Origin: Sulfurospirillum sp. UBA6810
GTDB lineage: Bacteria > Campylobacterota > Campylobacteria > Campylobacterales > Sulfurospirillaceae
NCBI GenBank assembly: GCA_002469305.1
Contig: DKEY01000016.1
Span: 110,803 to 174,802, forward strand
Direction: 5' to 3'
DNA length: 64,000 bases
Every line of letters starts with the position of its first letter. Within the stretch, counting starts at the first letter, position 1. Both the position numbers and the translations under genes were made by a program. Positions 9,298 to 16,887 of this stretch are shown here, piece by piece. The notes beneath the pieces are model-generated. The model saw only the letters and a list, made by a program, of their open reading frames with translations. It was not told the DNA's origin and did not search any database.

Positions 9298-10290
9298 TTA
9301 TTTATCTAAAATATAGTAGATTTCCGCATCTACCATAGAGTTTCTAGGGATATAGTAGATATATCCTAAATCTTGATATATCTGATTTAATCCTGCGCTT
9401 AATCCTTTGCCAGCCATATCAAAGAGTAAAGTAATAGCATAATCAATCGCATCTGGCTTTGGTGTAGTTGTTGCAGTAACCGTAGTAGTATCATTTTGAG
9501 AGACTTCGCTTTGAGAAGCATTTTTCTTATCTAAGTACTCTTTAGATAAAACAGGTATTTGGCTAGCTGCTTCTTCGGCCATCGCTCTCGAAACTTTTTC
9601 CAAAGCTCTCTTGTCAGCGTATGTAGCCAAGTTACTACTTCCATTAACAGCATTGAAAAGTTTTGATTTAGGAAGAATTGGATACATTTTACCCATCTCA
9701 TCTTCATACATGTAAGGAGTTGCCTCTAAAATCGCCTTTTCTCCATTAAGAGCTATTGTAAGTTCAGCGAATATCTGCATCTCTTTACCTGTTTTATCTC
9801 TACACAACATCTTCATATTTGTCTTTTCATTAATCTGATAATCTTTAAATGTTTTACATTGTGCTAAAAACAGAACCTCTTTTTGACTCACTTGAGAATC
9901 AATGCTTTGTTGAGCTTGGGCTTGCGCAATTTGAAGATTTTTTCTATACTCTTCTAAGTCTTTTTTATAAGTAGATGGCAAAGATAATAACGAAGTCCCT
10001 TCTGCCTGAGCAGTAGCTGTTTTTTTTGATTTACTTGATTTAATAACTTTTAAAATAGTTGCTTTTGTAGTATCAATCTCAACACTTTCTTGATAAGGAG
10101 TAGGAGTTGCTGTTGGTTTTTCTTGCATAACTCTTGGCATGGCCTCTTTAATAGAAGTACCACTTACTTTTAACTCATCACTTTTACCGTGTCTTATAAG
10201 ATATTCACTCCCTGCAACCTCTTGTCTATCTAAACTAAAAGCTGATGAAATAAACACCAAAAGAAAAATCAATATCGCTCTTGCTTTCAT
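9298..10290 (-). CDS. Exported transfer-operon protein, unknown
   Basis: The 330-residue product has a signal peptide (MKARAILIFLLVFISSAFS). A glutamine-rich helical stretch (about 105-135) precedes a domain with two cysteines (AQCKTFKD and KMLCRDKTG). The C-terminus carries an amphipathic segment and ends YYIPRNSMVDAEIYYILDK. The start overlaps the upstream gene by 4 nt, showing translational coupling. It may be a periplasmic core or outer-membrane-associated component, but nothing in it is diagnostic. Confidence 0.6.
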   Translation of the reverse strand: MKARAILIFLLVFISSAFSLDRQEVAGSEYLIRHGKSDELKVSGTSIKEAMPRVMQEKPTATPTPYQESVEIDTTKATILKVIKSSKSKKTATAQAEGTSLLSLPSTYKKDLEEYRKNLQIAQAQAQQSIDSQVSQKEVLFLAQCKTFKDYQINEKTNMKMLCRDKTGKEMQIFAELTIALNGEKAILEATPYMYEDEMGKMYPILPKSKLFNAVNGSSNLATYADKRALEKVSRAMAEEAASQIPVLSKEYLDKKNASQSEVSQNDTTTVTATTTPKPDAIDYAITLLFDMAGKGLSAGLNQIYQDLGYIYYIPRNSMVDAEIYYILDK

Positions 10291-10580
10291 TGAACGCTCT
10301 CTTTCTTAAGCTTAACTAGCTCTTCATGTAAAACTTTTAACTCTTTACTTTGTGCCAAAAGAGGGATGAGTATATTCTTCAACTTCTCTTCATCAAAGCT
10401 TTCTATAAACTCATCATCACTAGCTTTCAAGAGTACTTTTGTGCCTATTACAATGGTTTGATAATCTTCAATGATTTCAAACTCTTCTTCCTGCTGTTGA
10501 ATTGTTTCTAGAACTTCTAAGAGTTTTTTTCTTGCTTCTTTTATCTTTTTTAATATGTTTGCTTTACTAAATGCCATCAC
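10287..10580 (-). CDS. Small cytoplasmic coiled-coil protein, unknown
   Basis: The 97-residue charged product has no signal peptide or membrane helix and has heptad-like stretches at both ends. It overlaps both neighbours by 4 nt (ATGA-type junctions), so it is certainly part of the operon. A small cytoplasmic adaptor within a row of exported proteins could be a chaperone, comparable in place only to IcmS/IcmW-type factors. That comparison is inference. Confidence 0.55.
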   Translation of the reverse strand: MMAFSKANILKKIKEARKKLLEVLETIQQQEEEFEIIEDYQTIVIGTKVLLKASDDEFIESFDEEKLKNILIPLLAQSKELKVLHEELVKLKKESVQ

Positions 10581-10822
10581 AAGCCTTCTTCAAAAAAAAA
10601 GTCATATCCCAAATATGTTATAGGCTTATCAAAATTTTCATCTTGTTTTTTTAGTCCAAGCTTATTTGAAAAAAGAGAAACTATTTCATTCTCTTTTTTT
10701 TCCAATATTGGCACATTATCAAAACTCTCTACACTTGAGAGTGTTACAGGTTGAGTTGATGCTGCACATCCTATAAAAAGAAATGAAAAGCAGATGGTTA
10801 GTAAGATAGAACTTTTACTCAT
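10577..10822 (-). CDS. Small lipoprotein (VirB7/DotD-like role possible)
   Basis: The 81-residue product has a lipoprotein signal (SFLFIGC, Cys near residue 19) and a short polar mature region of ~60 residues ending DFFFEEGL. Type IV secretion systems carry small outer-membrane lipoproteins (VirB7, DotD, TraH of IncI) of this size. It overlaps both neighbouring genes. The assignment is by size, lipobox and context. Confidence 0.6.
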   Translation of the reverse strand: MSKSSILLTICFSFLFIGCAASTQPVTLSSVESFDNVPILEKKENEIVSLFSNKLGLKKQDENFDKPITYLGYDFFFEEGL

Positions 10823-11750
10823 TTAAAAACCTCACGTTTGAAGTTTCTATAAAGAGGTTTTTTCTATATAACTTCACATATTGAGTCCCATCATTATCCT
10901 TTAGAACAGTTGAGTATTCATAAGTACTCCCATCTTTTTCAACAATTCTTACTACTTCAAATTTTTCAACATTATAAGAGCTTTGTGAAAGAATCTCTTC
11001 TTGTGTATTTAATTTAAACACAACAACATTATCTGCTATCAGCTCAAACTTACCAAGAGTAGGTACTTCTTTCTTTGGAAGAACATCTTTTCGAGGCTCC
11101 ACTACTCTTGTTTGTTCTTGTTGTTGCAGTAACTCTTTTTTAAGAGCTTCATCTTTTATAACTTCATTTGTCGCTTTATCAACAAACAAAATAGCTACTT
11201 GCTGATTTTCATTTAACTCTTTTTTATGCTGATCCAACTTCTCTTTGTACTCTTTTTCAAATTGAGCTTTCATAATATCTGCTAAGTCTTTTATCTCCTC
11301 TGCAAAAATAGTTTTTGCAGCATAAAACACCCTATTCTCTTCGTTATCAAAAAGTTGCAATTTGTCTTTTACTTTTTTATCTTTGAATATTGTTTTATTT
11401 AACATGTCCAACTCTTGCTTTGCAGTTGGCAAAGAGTCGGAACTTGTAAAAATAATCCAACCTGATTTGGTGCGTATTGGAGAGTGGATAGAGCGAGTAT
11501 AACCGAACATTAATATCAACAACTCATCCCACTTAGCTAGCTCGGCTTTTTTACCATCGAAGTAGAGAATATACCTCTTTGTTTTGATTGGAGCTTCTAG
11601 TAGCCCTTGTATATTTGCATCTGCTTTTGTTGCTTTAAAACAAGTGATAAAACCATTTTTCCAAGCATCCGCTTTGTCTTCGCCAAATTCATAAGCTTGC
11701 AAGCTTAATGCTAGAAGCATAAGAATGAGAGTAGTCTTTATAAAATTCAT
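10815..11750 (-). CDS. Exported transfer-operon protein with C-terminal beta domain, unknown
   Basis: The 311-residue product has a signal peptide (MNFIKTTLILMLLALSLQA), an N-terminal globular part (to ~120), a charged helical middle (about 140-220) and a strand-rich C-terminus (LGKFELIADNVVVFKL). It overlaps the lipoprotein genes on both sides, implying one complex. It is a likely periplasmic core component; no family motif was recognised. Confidence 0.55.
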   Translation of the reverse strand: MNFIKTTLILMLLALSLQAYEFGEDKADAWKNGFITCFKATKADANIQGLLEAPIKTKRYILYFDGKKAELAKWDELLILMFGYTRSIHSPIRTKSGWIIFTSSDSLPTAKQELDMLNKTIFKDKKVKDKLQLFDNEENRVFYAAKTIFAEEIKDLADIMKAQFEKEYKEKLDQHKKELNENQQVAILFVDKATNEVIKDEALKKELLQQQEQTRVVEPRKDVLPKKEVPTLGKFELIADNVVVFKLNTQEEILSQSSYNVEKFEVVRIVEKDGSTYEYSTVLKDNDGTQYVKLYRKNLFIETSNVRFLNE

Positions 11751-12475
11751 TTATCAGCCTTTAAACATATTGTGTATTTATTACAGAACTCTTCGGCATC
11801 TTTAGCAGAAGCAAACTCTGCTATAAGTGTTTGGTTCTCTCCTTCTATAATATTGCTGATAGCAATATTGGAGTTACGCAAAATAAGCCTATTGGTTTGT
11901 GTATTTTTTACGGGGATATTTTTAACCTCTTCTTTTGCACCTGGTGTATTTGGAAAAAAGGTTCGATTTACTTCTGGTATCTCTACACTTGCTGGAACAA
12001 AAGAGGTATTGACTTGCGAAAGAGTAGTAGTGTTTTGTTTTATATCATTTACATTAACGTACTCTTCGGGCAAACCTGGTATACCACCTTTTACAAGTTT
12101 TAAAACATCATCAACTGTAAAATTCTTACATACATGAGCTTTCCCTAAAAGCATTTTAACTTGGTCTTTGTTACTATAATCCATAAACAAAGGAGGCAAA
12201 CACAATCCACCTGCTCCTTTTAACTCAGCAGAAGCTCTTAATGCCTCGACATAAGGAAGAATTTTTTCAAACTCTTTTTTGGCAGCTTCATAACCACTGT
12301 TATACCCTCTGTTAAAAAGTACCTCTTCTTTTTTGTTTTTAACCTTCTTTTGTTCAAACGCTATCTCCTCTGCTGATTTGATATAACTATCAGCTGAAGG
12401 GTTTATCTGCTCTTTTGTAGAACAACCTGAAAAAGAGATAATCAAAGCAATCAAAAATAAATAACTATTTTTCAT
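11747..12475 (-). CDS. Lipoprotein, weakly DotC/TraI-like
   Basis: The 242-residue product has a lipobox (IISFSGC, Cys ~18). RGYNSGYEAAKKEFEK and then CLPPLF recall the GY-A-G and LPP segments of DotC/TraI outer-membrane lipoproteins of type IVB systems. Two cysteines (HVCKNF and ICLKADK) and EFASAKDAEEFCNKY, an RRM/SPOR-like strand-helix end, follow. The DotC link is a suggestion from short motifs only. It sits between two other envelope genes and overlaps the downstream one. Confidence 0.5.
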   Translation of the reverse strand: MKNSYLFLIALIISFSGCSTKEQINPSADSYIKSAEEIAFEQKKVKNKKEEVLFNRGYNSGYEAAKKEFEKILPYVEALRASAELKGAGGLCLPPLFMDYSNKDQVKMLLGKAHVCKNFTVDDVLKLVKGGIPGLPEEYVNVNDIKQNTTTLSQVNTSFVPASVEIPEVNRTFFPNTPGAKEEVKNIPVKNTQTNRLILRNSNIAISNIIEGENQTLIAEFASAKDAEEFCNKYTICLKADK

Positions 12476-12476
12476 G

Positions 12477-14009
12477 TTATTTTCCTATCCATATAGGTTT
12501 AAAATCTGCGGTTATAAAAAGAATTTTGCCACCACTTGTAGCTTTCTCAAACCTGAAACCATTGATAATATCCCCTTTTGTAAACTCTTTATTGTTTATT
12601 TTTATTTGTGTTGTTCCCAAAAGCTCAAATTGATTTTTTTCAAACTCTTCCAAAGTAAGTTCTTTTACAAAGTCATACTCTGGCTCTTTTTCTTCTACAA
12701 TGGGTGTGCTTGATTGTGGTGGAGTAGGCTCATTTAAACTTTTTGCATACGGATCATCTATTTGGATGGCAGGTTCTTCTTTTTGTTCTGTAACAGGTTT
12801 TGGGACTTCCACAGCTTTTGGTTCTTCCACAGTAGTGGGTTCTGTTGATTTGCTAACCTCTTCTTTAGACATATACTGCGCTGGTTGTGGGGATTTTAAT
12901 GACTCATCCATTGTTATATATGCAATAGAGACACCTGCGATCATTAGAGTAATGATTGCACCAAGAGTTATGAGAAATATTTTAAAGATAGACTTTTTCT
13001 TTGGAGGGGTTTCTTCTGTATATTCACTTGTTTTATCGCTTTCATAAGAGTTATCTGAAGCAGGGATATTTTGAGATTGTGTGAAAGATAGCTCTTCTTT
13101 CAATCGAGCAATTTCAGCATCTTTTTCCTCCACCATATTTTCCCATAAGCTAATGTCCTTTTTTAGCTTCATTATTATATTTTCAAGATGCCCATTTTTT
13201 TCCATAATTTGCAAGAGTGTTTCATCTTCTTCCTCTTCCTCGCTCTCACTAGATGGCTCAATAGCATTTTCAGTATTTTTAATACTGTCAATCTCTGAAG
13301 TTAATTCAATTACTTTTGCTTCGTAAGTTTTCTGTGCGGTATCTAGTTGTTCCTGAAGAGTGGCACTTTTACCCAAAGCTTCTGCTAAAGAGGTTTTTAA
13401 TCCTTCTATTGTTTTTATCTCTTCTTCTGATAGTTCTTTATCTTCAACTTCTTCTTTGTGCACTAGTTGGTTCTGTATATAAATAGTAACTGCACTTTGA
13501 TACTCTTGAATGAGATCTAAACATCTTTTTTTTATAATTAAATTTTGTTTTGAAACAAATTTGGTTTGTATGGCCATATCTACCAAGTGCCTCAAACTTT
13601 TTAATTTATAAAGTTTTTGGATAAATCCATCATCTTTTGAAAGTTCTTTATTCTCTTCAAGTTCAAAGATAATGTCATCTATTTGTGATTTTACTTCTTC
13701 AGAGACAGGAATATCAGAAATGTCTACATCTTGAAAAGATGTCTCTTGAAGATATCTGCTTATAGTTGATTTATCTTTGAGTTTACTCATGTGTACCTGA
13801 ATTGCTTCATATGCTTTGAGTGGATCAATAGCATCTAAATCCAATAGTATCTGTTCTGACTCAACTTTTGTTTTTGCTATTTCTTCTTCAACTACTTCTA
13901 TCTCTTTTAGAAAAGAGGCGCTGTTTGGACTAAGAGCCAGATTGAAAGTCCCTTCTTCTTTTTCTTTGATATCCGTTTGTGTTCCAAATTCTAAATCTTC
14001 ATTGCTCAT
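12477..14009 (-). CDS. Bitopic coiled-coil inner-membrane protein of the transfer operon
   Basis: The product has 510 residues. About 330 N-terminal residues are acidic and coiled-coil, presumably cytoplasmic. One membrane helix follows at about 337-362 (FLITLGAIITLMIAGVSIAYI), then a Pro/Glu/Val-rich linker and a small C-terminal domain (ELTLEEFEKNQFELLGTTQI) in the periplasm. The topology resembles DotF/IcmG or TraP-type proteins, though this one is much longer. The linker followed by a compact domain suggests contact with the outer-membrane complex. The start overlaps the upstream gene by 4 nt. Confidence 0.55.
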   Translation of the reverse strand: MSNEDLEFGTQTDIKEKEEGTFNLALSPNSASFLKEIEVVEEEIAKTKVESEQILLDLDAIDPLKAYEAIQVHMSKLKDKSTISRYLQETSFQDVDISDIPVSEEVKSQIDDIIFELEENKELSKDDGFIQKLYKLKSLRHLVDMAIQTKFVSKQNLIIKKRCLDLIQEYQSAVTIYIQNQLVHKEEVEDKELSEEEIKTIEGLKTSLAEALGKSATLQEQLDTAQKTYEAKVIELTSEIDSIKNTENAIEPSSESEEEEEDETLLQIMEKNGHLENIIMKLKKDISLWENMVEEKDAEIARLKEELSFTQSQNIPASDNSYESDKTSEYTEETPPKKKSIFKIFLITLGAIITLMIAGVSIAYITMDESLKSPQPAQYMSKEEVSKSTEPTTVEEPKAVEVPKPVTEQKEEPAIQIDDPYAKSLNEPTPPQSSTPIVEEKEPEYDFVKELTLEEFEKNQFELLGTTQIKINNKEFTKGDIINGFRFEKATSGGKILFITADFKPIWIGK

Positions 14010-14761
14010 TTTACTTCTCCAGTTTTTACAAAGTAGTTGTATTTCTTACCATTAAAAATAAATCCACTATTAATAAATTTATCGTCTTTAAGTCTTAGTT
14101 CTGTTTTGAGTTCACTCACAATAGAAACTAAATAAACATCATAAACAACACCCATATATTCAACTTGTGAGTGAGGTAGTTCATATTCAAATGGTTTTAA
14201 ATTAGAGAGAACTTCTATGTTTGATAGCTTTTTGGGTATATAGTATATTGCTTGCGTGTAAAGTTTTTCATCAATCAAGTCTTCACTATTTGGCTTTAAA
14301 ATATATTTATCTAATTTGATTGAAATATAATTACCTTGCTTTTCGTTGTCCCCTATTATGTAAACAATATCCAAAAGACCTGACTCAAATTCATCATCTA
14401 CATTAACAGTAACAATATTTTCACTAGCCGATGGTTGTGAGCTTGAATTACTTAAAATTGCTTTTGAAACAGTTGTACCATTTGGTAGAAATATTTTTAA
14501 AGGATACGCATGATGTATTTTAAGTGTATCAAATGGCTTTATAGGAGCGCTATATGGAGTCATAGAAAAATTGATATTATTCAATCTGTCAATTATCTTC
14601 TGGGCTTGGCTCTTTTCAAAGTGCACTTCATAAACTTCATTATAGTTTTTAGCAACTTCTAAAAAATTATAATCCTCTAATACATCTTGTGGAATTTTTT
14701 CACTACTAAAAACAAAAGAAGTTAATAATAAAAATATAGTAATAGTTTTTGTAAAATACAA
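14006..14761 (-). CDS. Exported beta-rich protein, possibly VirB9/DotH-like
   Basis: The 251-residue product has a signal peptide (MYFTKTITIFLLLTSFVFS). It includes PFDTLKIHHAYPLKIFLPNG, a strand pattern similar to that in VirB9 and DotH/IcmK, and a strand-rich C-terminus ending YNYFVKTGEVK. Those families build the outer-membrane core ring of type IV secretion systems. It is the first gene of the 14.76-7.89 kb operon, 30 nt after the conserved upstream motif. The family call is tentative. Confidence 0.45.
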   Translation of the reverse strand: MYFTKTITIFLLLTSFVFSSEKIPQDVLEDYNFLEVAKNYNEVYEVHFEKSQAQKIIDRLNNINFSMTPYSAPIKPFDTLKIHHAYPLKIFLPNGTTVSKAILSNSSSQPSASENIVTVNVDDEFESGLLDIVYIIGDNEKQGNYISIKLDKYILKPNSEDLIDEKLYTQAIYYIPKKLSNIEVLSNLKPFEYELPHSQVEYMGVVYDVYLVSIVSELKTELRLKDDKFINSGFIFNGKKYNYFVKTGEVK

Positions 14762-14791
14762 GTAAACCCCTTTTATATATTTATTCGATAA

Positions 14792-14820
14792 TAATAAATA
14801 TATAATTAAAGTTTACTTAA
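14792..14820 (-). promoter_or_regulatory. Bipartite regulon motif, copy 2 (secretion operon)
   Basis: TTAAG, 7 nt, then TAATTATATATTTATTA on the minus strand, followed by TTATCGAA. It lies 30 nt upstream of the ATG at 14761. This is the same as the other five copies. Confidence 0.7.
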
Positions 14821-14822
14821 TA

Positions 14823-16001
14823 TTAATCAATTTCAACGATTACTTTGTCTTTTTTGATAAAAGATTTTGCGCTAACAGGATAGTATAAAAAAGGGGTTTT
14901 TGTATCGTTAAAAAACGAAAAACCTACCTTGCCTGATTGGAGCACGCCTCTCGCTTCTAAATATTGAAAGGCTTTTAATTTAAGTTCTAAGTTATCAATT
15001 TTAGTTTTATACTTAGAGTCTATTTCCATAGTTTTATCTGTTATTGTAGTGGCAAAAGTATTGCTAAACTCTTTTGTGGCATAAGAATAAGCAAAAGCTC
15101 CGCCCAGAAAAAAAGATGTAATTGTGAGTGGAACCATCAATAAGAAGTTTACTTTAAATTGCATCTTCTCTAAAGAAGTATTTAAAGTGCTAATGTTTTT
15201 TAACAATTTTCCAACAAGTCCAACTTTAGAGTCATTGCCAACCATTTCTTCTATTGCTACATTTAACTTAATACTCGTGTCTTCAATGGATGAAACAACA
15301 GAGGATAGACTATCAACAGATGATTTTTTTATAAGATGTGTCAACTCTTTTTCTAAAGCTTCTACAATAGGTTTTGTGTTAATGCTCTCAGCAACATACT
15401 CAAAATGTTTTGTGATTTTTTCTGTTGCAAGCTTTAGTGAAGTTGCATATGAAGATTGTGCATTTAAAAGATCTTCTTTGATTGCTTCAAAATCTTTATT
15501 GATAGCTCTTTTAAATTGTGAAAGATCTTTTACAACTTCTTTATTTTGGTCGAAATAATTTTGTGTTTGAGAGATGGTATCAAAAATACTTTTTCTTGCA
15601 ATATTGTATCTTTCAACAATCTCTTTCATTTCGATATTTTTATTATCTGTAACCTCGGTAACTTGTTGTATGTGGTTTAAAGTCACATTTACCAAAGTAA
15701 CCAATTCTGTAGTTGCTTCATATATGCTGGTAAAGGTAGTTACCATTTGTTGTGCTGCATTATTACTAGGAGGTGTTGGAACGGATGGTTGTTCTACTTT
15801 TTTTGCGGGATTGCCTTGAGTAATGGCTTCTTTTTCTTGGACTTCTTTTGAAACTCCAGGAAGCTCTACATGTTCAAAATCGTTTTGTTCACCAAGATAC
15901 TCTTCATTTCCATCTTCATCACCATATTCTCCCCAATCACTATTGCTTGGCAAAGCTTCTGGATTATCAAAATCTGGCATATCATCATCTAAAGTGGACA
16001 C
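14823..16001 (-). CDS. Acidic coiled-coil protein with one membrane helix, unknown
   Basis: The 392-residue product has a very acidic N-terminus (DDDMPDFDNPEALPSN), then long coiled-coil helices (about 85-280). One membrane helix (about 288-308, LLMVPLTITSFFLGGAFAYSY), a second coiled coil and a small C-terminal domain follow. It resembles the MobC/TraQ-like or tail-anchored coiled-coil partners of transfer systems in shape only. It lies in a short operon with the 96-residue protein, separate from the downstream secretion operon. Confidence 0.5.
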   Translation of the reverse strand: MSTLDDDMPDFDNPEALPSNSDWGEYGDEDGNEEYLGEQNDFEHVELPGVSKEVQEKEAITQGNPAKKVEQPSVPTPPSNNAAQQMVTTFTSIYEATTELVTLVNVTLNHIQQVTEVTDNKNIEMKEIVERYNIARKSIFDTISQTQNYFDQNKEVVKDLSQFKRAINKDFEAIKEDLLNAQSSYATSLKLATEKITKHFEYVAESINTKPIVEALEKELTHLIKKSSVDSLSSVVSSIEDTSIKLNVAIEEMVGNDSKVGLVGKLLKNISTLNTSLEKMQFKVNFLLMVPLTITSFFLGGAFAYSYATKEFSNTFATTITDKTMEIDSKYKTKIDNLELKLKAFQYLEARGVLQSGKVGFSFFNDTKTPFLYYPVSAKSFIKKDKVIVEID

Positions 16002-16010
16002 TTTAAACCT

Positions 16011-16301
16011 TTAAATTTTATTTATTTGACTATAAACCAATGGAAGTTTGTCCAGAAGAGAAAGCTTTTTCTGCTCTTCAACTTTCTTATCCAATAAGGT
16101 TTCTTTTGTTAACATAAGTACTTCTAATAACTCCGTAGCAAGTAAAGTGCTGACCATACCTTTTTCTTTTGATATTATTTTTTTTGTGAGGATATCTATA
16201 TTCCCCTCTAAGGTATCTAGCCCATCTTTAACAATTTCTTTCACACTAATCCTTTTTGTTATCATTTTTTTCAATGGTTTTAGTATCGTCTTATAGTGCA
16301 A
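16011..16301 (-). CDS. Small helical cytoplasmic protein, unknown
   Basis: The 96-residue product is Lys/Leu-rich and almost entirely helical. It lies 9 nt upstream of the coiled-coil gene. The upstream region (16302-16423) contains a minus-strand TATAAT-like box and a small inverted repeat (ATCAC, 6 nt, GTGAT) that could be promoter and operator. No family was recognised. Confidence 0.5.
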   Translation of the reverse strand: MHYKTILKPLKKMITKRISVKEIVKDGLDTLEGNIDILTKKIISKEKGMVSTLLATELLEVLMLTKETLLDKKVEEQKKLSLLDKLPLVYSQINKI

Positions 16302-16423
16302 TTTTTTTTAACTTTTTTTTGAATTAAAAAAAATAGTTTTATCTTTCGATTACAACCATCACGTATAAGTGATAATTTTTGGTCGAAATTATACCATCTT
16401 TTACAAACTAATCAATTTATTTT

Positions 16424-16810
16424 TTATTTGCCATGCTCTCTTTCAAATTCTGCTTTAGCTTCTTCCTCAAGCTCTAATCGTTTTTTTATTTCTAGTTTTT
16501 CGATGTCTCTAGCAATATTCCTCCAAAGAGGAAGCCCTAATTTTTTACGATTTTTCTGAATAGGAAGTTCAAAAAAGAAAAAGAGAACTAATGCCATTGG
16601 TGCAAAAGGTAGGCTTATCATATAAAAAATGGCAAAAATTGTTCCTTCAAAAGGAACATAAAGATTTTCTTGATCCATAATAATTACAAAGAGTAATAAT
16701 GCTGTTACTGGAACATAGCAAATTAAATAAAAAAGTAATCTCACCCAAATTCCAGAAGCACTCACTCCTCTGCCTATTTTTATAGATTGCTCAAAATCTT
16801 CTGGTTTCAT
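16424..16810 (-). CDS. Small membrane protein with two helices, unknown
   Basis: The 128-residue product has two hydrophobic helices (about 23-46 and 58-83) flanked by charged ends. The long basic/acidic C-terminal tail (EIKKRLELEEEAKAEFERE) is probably cytoplasmic. It is a single gene between two transfer units, preceded by a degenerate version of the regulon motif near 16830-16870. In type IVB systems small two-helix proteins (DotE, DotP, TraR) occur in similar places, but homology could not be judged. Confidence 0.55.
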   Translation of the reverse strand: MKPEDFEQSIKIGRGVSASGIWVRLLFYLICYVPVTALLLFVIIMDQENLYVPFEGTIFAIFYMISLPFAPMALVLFFFFELPIQKNRKKLGLPLWRNIARDIEKLEIKKRLELEEEAKAEFEREHGK

Positions 16811-16887
16811 CGTTCTTTCCTTTTAATTATATAAAACTAATTTTATTTTAGTATCACTTAAAATTTACTTAATTAAATATAAATTTA